From Molanna angustata (taxonomy: Eukaryota > Arthropoda > Insecta > Trichoptera > Molannidae), in the NCBI GenBank assembly GCA_963576475.1, contig OY754970.1:39999447-40063446 (forward strand): DNA of 64,000 nt, written 5' to 3'. Numbering within the stretch: position 1 is the first letter of the stretch; each line of letters begins with the position of its first letter. The notes under the pieces are model-generated. The model was not told the origin of the DNA. It saw nothing but the letters and a program-made list of their open reading frames with translations, and searched no databases. The position numbers were made by a program, and so were the translations under genes. Shown one piece after another: positions 54,661 through 64,000 of this stretch.

Positions 54661-56741
54661 TTTGCTTTTTTAATTGTTTTTAAGTAAAATTTTCATGTCG
54701 TTAAATGGCACAAATCGTCTATGGATGTGGTCGTATTGACTATATTGAAATATTAGGTAATAATAATATCCTAAAGAAGTCACAAAACATGTAAATTACA
54801 AATACTTATAAAAAACTAAAAATCGAAATTTTGATGAAATAAATTCATTCATAGCTTCAAATTAAATATAGCCACGAGAATTCAACTAGTAAACTTGGAA
54901 ATTATACTAGGATCTAGGATAGGATCTATATATTCCATACTTTGTGACTAGGATCAGTCTATTGGACTCGATATCCATCAAACTATCTTCCCAATGCAAC
55001 TTTTGCAGGGAAACATAACTTTCATCCATAATATTGAGTTTATAATTTAACCAAATTTGCTTGGTAGGAAATTGATATATTTTCAATGTTATTTGAGTGG
55101 AATAACTGACAGGTCATTGAAAATTATAAACTATCGAGATAATAAGTAAGTAGGTATGTAGAATATTAATAAGAAACACCAAACAAATAAACACCACATT
55201 CGTGAAGTTTACTATGACGATGTTTCAAAGTACCATTAAGAGTTGATGAAATGAATGTTTTAGTTAATTGGATTTAGATTCTGACTTTGGAGAGTGAGGC
55301 CAATCTTTCAATTCTTAAATGTATTGGCAAGAGGCCGGTTGGGCTCCATTCCTCCCCGATAACTGTGAAAGTGTGGAAATTTTATCAACGAAATAAATCT
55401 TGTTTTCGACCCAAAATTGGTAATTTCGGCGAGTTTTTGAGGTGGCACAGCACATTCGCCGTCTCCGAGACCAGAATTGTTTTCGTGAGGGAATATTTTG
55501 TAAAAAAAGACAAACTTTTCATATTAGGGTTGAAAGAGCACTAGATTCGATTAAGTTTAGTATCGCCTGGACTGGTCAGATATATCAGATGGAAGATTTT
55601 CTCCAATAAAATGGGATATTTTGATGTTTCTCTCGGTTTGAGTCTCCTGCAGTGTATTGAATCGGTCTGTGTAGAAGTAACTTCTTTGATTACACGATTA
55701 AATTAAGGTTGCTTAGACTGAAATTTATCTTCAAGATGCTTATCATGTATGCTTGTAACAATATTCGCATTTGAAAAAAAAGACATTTCAATGAATCCCT
55801 GTAATTTGTGGATGTCCATAATACTATCTAATCATACATTTGTTGGTTTTATTATGTTTACGTAAAAATTGTGTTTTTGTTCGTCAACAGTATGTCCATA
55901 CTATGTACTTTACCTAAGTACTATTGGTATTGATTGTAGACATATAACGTTTTTATCTTTGTCAGAAGTATACGATAAATCAACGAGTTATATTTAATTT
56001 CTGGTAGTAAAACAATATTAAGAATTTAACGAGAAGCATCATCTAAAATGTCTATAATATAAGAATACGTAAATATAATTAACTGGTGTATTAGTGTATT
56101 ATTTAGAGAATATACCAGTTTTTGGTACAGATAAACGATAATGATTTGAAATATTCAGAAAAATTTGAAAACATGAGTTTTTTTATGGTGTCATATTACG
56201 AATAACCTGTCGCTTCAAGAGTTTTGTTTTCAAAACTCTCAGATATACTTTATACCCAAGTCTAGTCTAGATATTTTATTGACACATCAACAGAGAATGT
56301 ATAATTCTTCATTAAAGTTATTGTTAGTTTGAATAAAACACTAAAATTTGGAAGAAAAATTCAAAACAAAAGAGATGGAAATAAATGGTGAAACGATGTA
56401 AGAAGCGAGAGTTTGTTCTGAAGCAGGTGAAAAATACCGAAAACCAAGTGAAACGTCTGATATAGTGCATTAACCTGCAGGGAGACTCTGAAGAATGAGG
56501 GCAAAATAGGAAGCAAAATGGATTTTTTTTAGGTAATTAATCATGAGAAATGTTTCATTTTATTTTAGCACTTAAAAATATAAATCACTTACAGCTTAAT
56601 TTAATAAATTTAATCTACGCAATAGTTTATTGTTAATCGCATGTATTCGTAATAAAATATATTACATATTTGCTAAATTTGAAAATGTATTACAAATCTC
56701 CACCCTCGCATATAACAAAACCGACACGAAGAAGAGTAGGC
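54661..56741. other. No gene recognised
   Basis: An 85-codon frame (55287-55544, MESEANLSILKCIGKRPVG...) sits in a slightly GC-richer block without identifiable domain. The remainder is AT-rich. Confidence 0.35.
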
Positions 56742-57476
56742 AATTAGTTTGATCGAATATATTTTTATTATTGCATATGCGCAAACATTGGATTTTTTTC
56801 CTGTCGGGAGTCAAAGATTTTTTTTTTTAACAGATTTTTAATTATCTCAATAGAGACGAAGTTGGAATATTTATTGTAGGAGAACCGGGAAATCAAGGCA
56901 CCTACAGGGCTTACGACCTGTCATCGTTGACTCCCGACAGGGAAAAAAATCCAATGTTTGCGCATATGCAATAATAAAAATATATTCGATTACTTACACA
57001 TTGGTACAAGTACGTAAATAAGACAAAAATGACCTTATAAGTCTGGCGCAATTCAGGGGTGACTTCTATGCGAAAAATGCATTGTCACCTCACATATAAG
57101 AATTGTAGCTTTCATTATTTACAAAAAAACCAATTCTCTCAATAGATGGCGTTACAACAAAATAAATAAAAAATAATAAGATTGTTGTTCATAATTTCAC
57201 CCATAGATGGCTGTAGTAAAAATTCCTTATTTTCAAGCGAAAAGAATTTCAGTATTACAATATATAGAAGTTTCAAAATTGAATTGATAGGGATCTCATT
57301 AAAAAGGCATAATTGGTGAACGTTGCGCAAGCGCATAAAGTGATCACGTAAACCAGCCGATGACAGGTCGTAAGCCCTGTAGGTGCCTTGATTTCCCGGT
57401 TCTCCTACAATAAATATTCCAACTTCGTCTCTATTGAGATAATTAAAAATCTGTTGAAAAAAAAAATTAGTTTGAT
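56742..57476 (+). mobile_element. Family H compound insertion (inverted partial dimer, 711 bp)
   Basis: One perfect 12-bp duplication AATTAGTTTGAT (56742-56753 and 57465-57476) brackets the whole stretch 56754-57464, so it arrived as one unit. Its left part is an inverted piece: terminal module CGAATATATTTTT...CTGTCGGGAGTCAA (56754-56814), T-run, then the body as far as ACCTGTCATCG. At 56927 it switches abruptly to the module in the opposite orientation (TTGACTCCCGACAGGG...TATATTCGA). About 110 bp unique to this copy follow. The long body from TTGTAGCTTTCATT (57105) comes next, through GCGTTACAAC, GATAGGGATCTC, GCGCAAGCGC and CTCCTAC, to an A-rich end CTGTTGAAAAAA (57464). Confidence 0.85.
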
Positions 57477-59890
57477 TTTAAAAATTCCATCTTCTCTTAA
57501 CTGAGAAGTTCAAAAGAATAAGATATAAAAAAGAACAATAAATATATTTTTTCAATAATCTGGTATCCCTAAGATTCAGAATTAAAGTAAGTGTACTATC
57601 CATCTAGAAGACATCTATAATAACCTAGACTTACGACTTTGGCCGATGACAATTTATCTACCAACTTTATCCTTTTTAATGGTAATAACAATATTATACA
57701 GAGTGCCTGTTAAAAAATCCAATTTGTTACGAAGAAACAAGGTGACATCATATCGAAGATAACATTTTACTCCCTCCTATAATGGTAAAAAAACTTAAAT
57801 ACTTCAATGATTTAAAAACGGCGCACGGCGGGACAATGTTATGCCACAAACCGATAATAATTTTGGTTTTTTGCAAATCAACAAATAATATAAGGTTACA
57901 TTTTGTTCACATACATTTTCAAAAATTGTTGTCTACATTGGAAGAACTTCGTTGAATGATGACATCATTTTTTTTCCTCGAAAGTTGTACCATGTTATAT
58001 ATGGTACTATGTGGAACAACAGTCATTTCATTTCGTGTAACAAGGGAATATCGGCATTTATCGTCGAATCACCAAAGTTTTCATAGTTTGTTATAAAGAA
58101 TACATATGTCAACTTTTACAACTGAGATTCTTCGATCATATCGTTACATTACCGGGAAAAATACACTCGGGGAAGAAAGAAAGGAAGAAAAAAAATAATA
58201 CGAATGTTTTTACTTTGGGAAAAATCAACTGAGGTGACCTCAATAAAGATTATATATTATGGAGTTTATTTTGGGTGGGTGATGAACACCGAGACACGTC
58301 GAGTTTAGGAAACAAAATAAGGAATATTCGACCTAAGTTGGAGGTTATTTGTCCAATTAAACCATCTTATCCAAAGACAATAATTGAGTTTCGGATGAAG
58401 CGGGAGAAGAATCCAATGTTGCCCGGAGACATCGAAATTGGTATTAGATCATAAATTATCCTCAGGAAATATTCTTAGGAAATCAAAATGTTGATTATTC
58501 CAATTGATTCCGTTTAAGGGAGAGGGTCCTCTTTAATTGGGAGCACGTACTCTCGAAGGAAACGATAGAAACTATTCAATAACTCACTAATGTATTGTAT
58601 TGCCTATGCGAGTAAAACAAACACACACTCGACATACGTATCTATGTACTAGTAAACACAGAAATATGAAATGGATTTAGGAATATCACAAAGGATTTTC
58701 ACACGTATGTAAAGTTTCAATTGGTTCTAAAAATGAACTAATCGGGAAAATTGATCAAACAATCAAAAGGTGCCAATAAAAAATATGAACAGTCTGGTTT
58801 TAGGTTTGGGAAATTTGTATATGTGAAGTTTATTCCAATATTTTCATTCTTATTTGCCGTTGTTAACACCGTTATTTGAATTTATACCTATAGTTATAAA
58901 TTAGAATAATTTGAAAATTGACACTTTTTCTAATTTCATGTTTCCGGATAAATTTCGTGACACTATTTTTTGCAATAATATATAATGAAATCGGATGTAC
59001 AGTTTTCAAACTTCAAATTAGATAAAATATTAGCTTATAACAACTAGTTGGAAATTTGTATTACACGAAAAGCAAAAACAGGAAGCAACATGATACGAAG
59101 CATTAAGTGAATTTACATATGTCTTTTTGATCCCATATTTACTTGTTCAGAGGATAAAATAGTACAATATCATATTAATTATGGATTAAATTCATACATT
59201 TGATATTTTTAGTTGTTCTTAATATATAGTTGGAAATATATATTATACCAATGTGATAACGGAACAAAGCTACGACATTATGTATTTGAAATTTACGTCA
59301 ATATAAGTGTGTGAGAGCGTCCTTCCTGTTCCTCGTGGAGTCTGTTATTGTAGTCTAAGAAGGGGATGGAGGTTAGTGGGAGAGGGTAGATTAGGGGGCA
59401 AATACCCCGAGGAGGGCTTCTCTTAAAGTGATAAGTCGTCACGCACCGTGTGAATTTTTCTTCCCTTAAGGCGATTTGTCAGTCAAACAAAACGATCCGC
59501 TTTTTCCTCAGCGCCGCCGCTCCTCCCAGACTCTTTTGGGAAAGAAAGAGGATAGGACCGATAAGATATTGAATAGGGAATATGACGTTAGCCACATTGT
59601 TAGCTTTGGACGATTTATAACATTTCATTTGTTCTCTACAACTTGTGTGCGCGTGTATGTGTGTGCGTATGGGGGGGTTGAATACGAACTGTAATGTCAA
59701 TCATACAATAAATAAATCGAATATTTCTGACTAATACTTTCTCATTCGGATTATTTGTTTAAGTGATAGTTTCTTACCAACCCTTTCAAAAAATAAATTT
59801 TAATGATAATGTTATTAGATTAAAAAATGTGTTTAAAACATTCGACGTTAGTAGCAACACATTTTTTTTTAAATAATTTATTTGAATATA
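57477..59890. other. No gene recognised
   Basis: AT-rich, with a GC-richer low-copy block at about 59320-59700 (TCCGCTTTTTCCTCAGCGCC, GTGTGCGCGTGTATGTGTGT). Opposite-strand frames there (59476-59694, 59479-59700) have no domain. Confidence 0.35.
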
Positions 59891-59975
59891 AATCGAATAC
59901 TTTTGTAAGTGTACATACGCAAACAATGGTTTTTTATACTATTGGGAGTAAATTATATTTATATGACATTTCATT
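59891..59975 (-). repeat. Family H terminal module, diverged
   Basis: Plus-strand TCGAATACTTTTGTAAG, ACATACGCAAACAATGG and ATTGGGAGTAAATTATATTT parallel the CGAATATT...ACGCAAACATTGG...TCGGGAGTCAAATTATATTT edge of the copy at 7493-7732. The body is absent. Confidence 0.5.
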
Positions 59976-60763
59976 TAAATGCGGGAATATATAAATGATA
60001 TATATCTGTATGCGACTAAAAAAGCAGCTTAAATTTATGTACATACTTAAACGAACGTAAGGAGAATAGTGTACAGCGAGTATTGTGAGATTTGTAATGC
60101 TAAACATATCAATAAAAACGCCAAGTTTTTAGGCGGCAGAAGGCATTTTGAAAGTAAATTCAACAGAATGTTCTGCAGAAGCCTAAATTAACATGGAGAG
60201 GTCGGTTTTTCTAGACGGGACGTGAGATTTGCATAAGAAATAATGTAGTCTGTAAATTTCGAAAGTACAAGGAAGACTGTGTTATCAAAGGAAGTCCTCC
60301 ACACAGAATGCAAATCCGTTTACATCTACTTAAGGTTATTAAGGCACACCACAATTATTGTTTCCACTGCATTTTCCTACAACTGACAGCTAAAGACATT
60401 TTTCAAAACAATAATTACGTACAGCTAAGTGCTTTAACCGAGTAAGTGTGATAAAATTATTCTATAACGAGCATATCCGCTGCACGAAATATAAATTTTA
60501 AACAGTTTTTGGCACTTTTTATTCGTTCATGCCATCATGCAATCTTTCACGCCACTTAAAAAGTTAACCATATTTGCTTATAAACGCATTTGTTGTTTGG
60601 ATTTTTCTCGTGCTACATTTTATGCAGTATGCAGGTTTACAAATGTCACCTTGAGGAATATAATTTCGCACGTAGAACTCAGAGAATTGACACTATAGGT
60701 AATGTTGGCGCAGATGACAGATACTTCCCATTTGTGCCTATCCTCATCTTCCTGACAAACCAA
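59976..60763. other. No gene recognised
   Basis: Low-copy sequence; a short repeat-D-like end (TTCATGCCATCATGCAAT) near 60526-60545. Confidence 0.35.
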
Positions 60764-61096
60764 AACCCATTCCTTACCCACATCCATACCTTGAACCCAT
60801 TTCTTACCCACATCCATACCTTGAACCCATTTCTTACCCACATCCATACCTAGAACCCATTTCTTACCCACATCCATACCTTGAACCCATTTCTTACCCA
60901 CATCCATACCTTGAACCCATTTCTTACCCACATCCATACCTTGAACCCATTTCTTACCCACATCCATACCTTGAACCCATTTCTTACCCACATCCATACC
61001 TTGAACCCATTTCTTACCCACATCCATACCTTGAACCCATTTCTTACCCACATCCATACCTTGAACCCATTTCTTACCCACATCCATACCTTGAAC
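60764..61096. repeat. 30-bp minisatellite, about 11 copies
   Basis: The unit ACCCATTTCTTACCCACATC + CATACCTTGA repeats about 11 times with a constant 30-base period. Only two substitutions are evident: TCCTTACC in the first copy and TAGAACC at about 60851. Since 30 is a multiple of three and the unit has stop codons in few frames, it gives long frames on both strands (for example GMDVGKKWVQ repeats on minus and NPFLTHIHTL on plus). These are by-products, as no start context, promoter or flanking homology supports translation. Confidence 0.9.
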
Positions 61097-61574
61097 ATGG
61101 AAACAATAATCTCGCCCCTATTCACTCGCAAATAGGCGAATAGGTCTCCATACTCAGTAGGCTCCGCGCCGTGCGCATACCTAGTAGAAATTTGCTATTC
61201 TCGTTCGCGGCATTTTTGCAAGTGAAAAACCAATATTAAAGTTTCTATAAAGCTAAAGTAAAAACTTGTTGAACCATTGACGAGAAGGAAAGAAAAACTA
61301 GACGCGAGAGATAATATAGAAGACGGCTGGCACAGTATGTCCACTTCCTTCAAACTTTTCCATCTCCCCAATCTGTTTTCTTATGCCGATATCGCACAGA
61401 TACATTAATTAAGATTATGTTAATTGCTCGGTTGAGTTAAAAACAATTAAAAAATTATTTAATTAGAATAACATGATGCCAAATGAGCAGAGCTTATAAA
61501 TAATTATAGAATCTATCCGGCCATGGAAAGGATTTCTTTTTAGAAATTATCTTTATTACATCAATGCAACTTTT
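61097..61574. other. No gene recognised
   Basis: Slightly GC-richer after the minisatellite (CGCGCCGTGCGCATACC near 61167), otherwise featureless. Confidence 0.35.
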
Positions 61575-61785
61575 TGCATCTCGGGCAACTAACAGGTACT
61601 ATTTTAAATATGAATTTAATTTGTACCCTTTAAATTCCACATTCTGGAAACTTGATAATGATATTTATCGTCTCACAGATCCAGACTGAAAACACAATTA
61701 AAAACTGTGTCACCACCGGGATTCGAACCCGGAATCTTTGGCTCAGATGTCAGGTATCAAATGAGCCACGAAGGCTGACATATTA
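61575..61785 (-). mobile_element. SINE family A, reverse copy
   Basis: Minus strand: GTCAGCCTTCGTGGCTCATT, B box GGGTTCGAATCCC (about 61718-61730), GTGTTTTCAGTCTGGATCTG, TTTCCAGAATGTGGAATTT and GTTAGTTGCCCGAGATG. Well preserved apart from an internal deletion. Confidence 0.8.
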
Positions 61786-62079
61786 AATGGTTAAAATAAA
61801 CCCAGTTTATACACAATTTAATGGACCACAATAAATAAAAAAAAAACTGTTGAATTGCATGAAGTGAAAATTAATAATGCAGTTATAATAATTAATTAAA
61901 TAAGGATGTTGATTGAATGAAGGGTGCTTTTTTCATCGAATCGACTATGAATGAAAATGTTTATACAGATTATAAAACATGTAAAAATTCTACTTATTTC
62001 GGTATCGTATGAATCAGAAGACAAATTTAGAGATAATATGAATTGATAGTATGATATGAATTGACTTTCAATATGAATT

Positions 62080-62297
62080 GATAATATGAATTGACTTTCA
62101 AAATTGAATTGATAGGGATCTCATTAAAAGGCATAATTGGTGAACGTTGCGCAAGCGCATAAAGTGATCACGTAAACCAGCCGATGACAGGTCGTAAGCC
62201 CTGTAGGTGCCTTGATTTCCCGGTTCTCCTACAATAAATATTCCAACTTCGTTTCTATTGAGATAATTAAAAATCTGTTAAAAAAAAGATAATATGA
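62080..62297 (+). mobile_element. Family H element with 10-bp target duplication
   Basis: GATAATATGA (62080-62089 and 62288-62297) brackets 62090-62287. The plus strand reads ATTGATAGGGATCTCATT, GGCATAATTGGTGAACG, GCGCAAGCGC, GTGATCACGTAAACC, CGTAAGCCCTGTAGGTG, TTGAGATAATTAAAAATCTG and TTAAAAAAAA. It is 5'-truncated compared with 57105-57460 and ends in the A-rich tail with no terminal module. Confidence 0.8.
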
Positions 62298-62946
62298 TGT
62301 TAGACAAGACAGCATTAAACATAGATATAATTATTACAATATAACAAGTGGAATTGCGTAGACGAAAATATTAATTTACCAAGCCCCAAAATAAACGAGG
62401 CTCAATGTTTCCCAGTGAAGATTATTTCAAGCGAAGGTTTAATATTTGATGAGATCTCAAAATGCTCTATATACCGAGTCTGCTCGTGAGGTGGATACAG
62501 ACAGAGAGAGTCCGTACGTACATCGCATTTCGGCAAAATCGATAGATATGTAGAATGTTTCCAACCGAAATTTGAAACTACTTGGGTTGTCAAAAGTTTT
62601 GGCATATTGTGAGACGAGTATCAATTACTTCTGAATCGGGTACTCCCGGCATCTCAGTCAGATGTGCTGGCTGTCTTGTTTGACGGGAACTCGACTGCGA
62701 AATAATATATAACTATCAATAATTCAAAACGAACATTACGGTGTATTAAACGAAACACAACCCGAACATTGTGTGACTTAACATAACGGATTATTTTGTA
62801 AAAAGTTTAAAAAAGCTATGTGGGCAGTGTTCAAACGAAGTGCACAGTCAGGTACAGAAATTTGAAGAAATAATTAAAATGACTTTGTCATGCCAATTTA
62901 AGAAAACATTGTATTCGCGCCATTACGTTTTAAAATAAATTATATA
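62298..62946. other. No gene recognised
   Basis: A 67-codon minus frame (62402-62605) has no recognisable domain. Confidence 0.35.
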
Positions 62947-63171
62947 TTATACTGTATTTTGATTAACTATGGAGCCTCTGTGTTTCGCCGGGATAAGCAA
63001 TGCGCTGATCCAATGGCCAATGGTGAGCAGGCTTCTACTGGAGTTCGAGGTACTTCTGTGAGCTCCGCCACTCTTCAGTACAATATTTACACCGCTGTCA
63101 TCAATACTAACGCCGTCTTTTTCTGACTGTTGTTGTGATGTCGCCGCTTGATTATAAATCGCTATTTCCAA
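62947..63171 (-). CDS. Unassigned 74-codon frame, possible exon
   Basis: The minus frame starts MEIAIYNQAATSQQQSEKDG and continues VSIDDSGVNIVLKSGGAHRS, TSNSSRSL. Its base composition and codon use look more protein-like than its AT-rich surroundings, and Q/S-rich sequence of this kind occurs near the N-termini of RNA-binding proteins. It has the same orientation as, and lies upstream of, the Musashi-family exon, so an N-terminal exon is conceivable. No clear GTAAG donor was found at its end, and no RRM residues are present. Function unknown. Confidence 0.25.
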   Translation of the reverse strand: MEIAIYNQAATSQQQSEKDGVSIDDSGVNIVLKSGGAHRSTSNSSRSLLTIGHWISALLIPAKHRGSIVNQNTV

Positions 63172-63261
63172 CCGCTATTCTCTACGCCACCTCTTAAATT
63201 CTATTTAATCAATTGTGTAAATATTTTAATCTAAAATAAAATATCTGTGCTGTGTCAAGCT

Positions 63262-63321
63262 GTAGAATAAGAAGATCTTTTAGCCCAGGATCTGCCGGCC
63301 TAAAGGATCTTCTTATTCTAC
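63262..63321. ncRNA. 60-nt perfect hairpin (microRNA-precursor-like)
   Basis: GTAGAATAAGAAGATCTTTTAG (63262-63283; in two halves GTAGAATAAG and AAGATCTTTTAG) pairs over all 22 positions with 63300-63321, one position being a G-U wobble in the plus-strand transcript. The loop is 16 nt (CCCAGGATCTGCCGGC). Arm length, loop size and overall length fit a short pre-miRNA, but the absence of bulges also fits a simple inverted duplication. No seed known to me is recognised. Confidence 0.3.
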
Positions 63322-64000
63322 CTCTGAAGTACGTACTCCCTTCCTATTAAAAAAGAAATCACAAAAATCGGATAATATGGTAAGAAATTATTATAGCTGA
63401 AATGAAAATTAGAGATTTTTTGTGTGATCAGATTTTGGCTACATTGAAATGGGACCAATCGGAAAATACCCTCTTTCTAATTGAAACATTATAATCGAAA
63501 TCGGACAACGCAGTAAAAAGTAATCGCTGAACATACATTAAAAACTTTTCGAATTGACAAACTCTCCGTTTTTGGAAGTCAAAAGGAGATTATTTCAACT
63601 TAAAAAGATATTATTTTTCGAGTTTTAGTTTCGAAGTGAAGCTACATTAAATCAAATCTGATTCTGAAGGTTTCAACTAGATCAAATTATCAAACGTTTT
63701 CGTTGCACAAAAAAGTATATTCGTAGAGGCTTATTTGAAAAATAAATAGAAATGAGAGATACTAAGTTATTTATTTTAAGGTCATTAAATCTCTGTTCAC
63801 ATATGTATGTATGACCGTAGTAATAAAAGGAGAGGAAGTGTCGTCAGCAAACTAGTAAACACAACATAGGTCCGTATGTATTTAAGTTAGTATATAAAGA
63901 AAATGGAAGAGTATTCTCAAGTAGAGAAAATGGCTCTTATTCTGATTGTGTAGGTGTGTGTTGGTGTTATACAGACAACTGGTTAGTGTACATGTGTAAG
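63322..64000. other. No gene recognised
   Basis: AT-rich sequence to the window edge with no supported feature. Confidence 0.4.

Noticed and set aside
56751..56991. Stand-alone MITE with 60-bp terminal inverted repeats
   Set aside because: The perfect 12-bp duplication brackets the longer 56754-57464 stretch, so this palindrome is only the left part of a compound insertion.
57340..57420. Hammerhead ribozyme in the family H body
   Set aside because: CCGATGACAGG...CCCTGT makes a small stem resembling stem II, but the GAAA box and the CUGAUGA core are not matched.
60764..61096. Possible CRISPR array
   Set aside because: The 30-bp units are contiguous with no spacers, and the window is eukaryotic; it is a minisatellite.
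60620..61135. Repeat-protein genes on both strands (155, 93, 87 and 84 codons)
   Set aside because: These frames exist only because the 30-bp unit is a multiple of three; no start context, homology or splice evidence.

Overview
The window is AT-rich eukaryotic DNA, almost certainly from an insect and probably a moth or butterfly. The evidence is spliceosomal introns and many LINE and SINE remnants. It includes an RTE-type LINE whose 3' end reads, on the other strand, CATCACGCC...GGGGTAGGCAGAG, a form I associate with Lepidoptera; the order is an inference. There are no operons, ribosome binding sites, rRNA genes, free-standing tRNA genes or CRISPR arrays.

The only host coding sequence I can name is one 83-bp exon near the left edge (1074-1156, minus strand). 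It encodes the end of the second RRM of a Musashi-family RNA-binding protein, closest by eye to Rbp6. It has a consensus acceptor and donor. The gene runs right to left, so nearly everything to the right (1157-64000) is probably a very large intron, and 1-1073 is the start of the next intron. Three other reading frames (8549-8857, 40439-40840, 62947-63171, the last on the minus strand) could be exons or small genes but are not recognised with confidence.

The rest is a repeat landscape. Autonomous-type LINE debris includes RTE-type copies (6552-7412 with an open 278-aa frame and perfect target-site duplication; 36471-37004; 18614-18900; 12640-12815; 49835-49960; 51635-51925), a CR1/Jockey-like copy (21080-22472), a poly(A)-tailed LINE (41666-42952, minus), an L2/CR1-like relic (12845-13240), an RNase H-bearing I/R1-type relic (54100-54660), and several C-terminal scraps. 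Three tRNA-headed SINE families (called A, B and C here) occur. SINE B shares its 3' tail with LINE 3' UTRs in the same window. Non-autonomous DNA transposons include two hAT-like elements with 8-bp duplications (26157-26865, 48891-49474), a TTAA-flanked element with about 310-bp inverted arms (282-977), and six other long inverted-repeat elements.

The most interesting element is an unclassified family, called H here, with about ten copies or fragments (3197-3630, 7493-7732, 7745-8110, 15655-15775, 30560-30760, 41131-41286, 47789-48091, 56754-57464, 59891-59975, 62090-62287). Six insertions have direct duplications of 10-13 bp at their ends. In two, the element is folded back on itself as an inverted partial dimer inside a single duplication. 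Other observations include a 30-bp minisatellite open on both strands (60764-61096), three near-perfect short hairpins, and several GC-richer low-copy blocks that may be regulatory DNA of the host gene.
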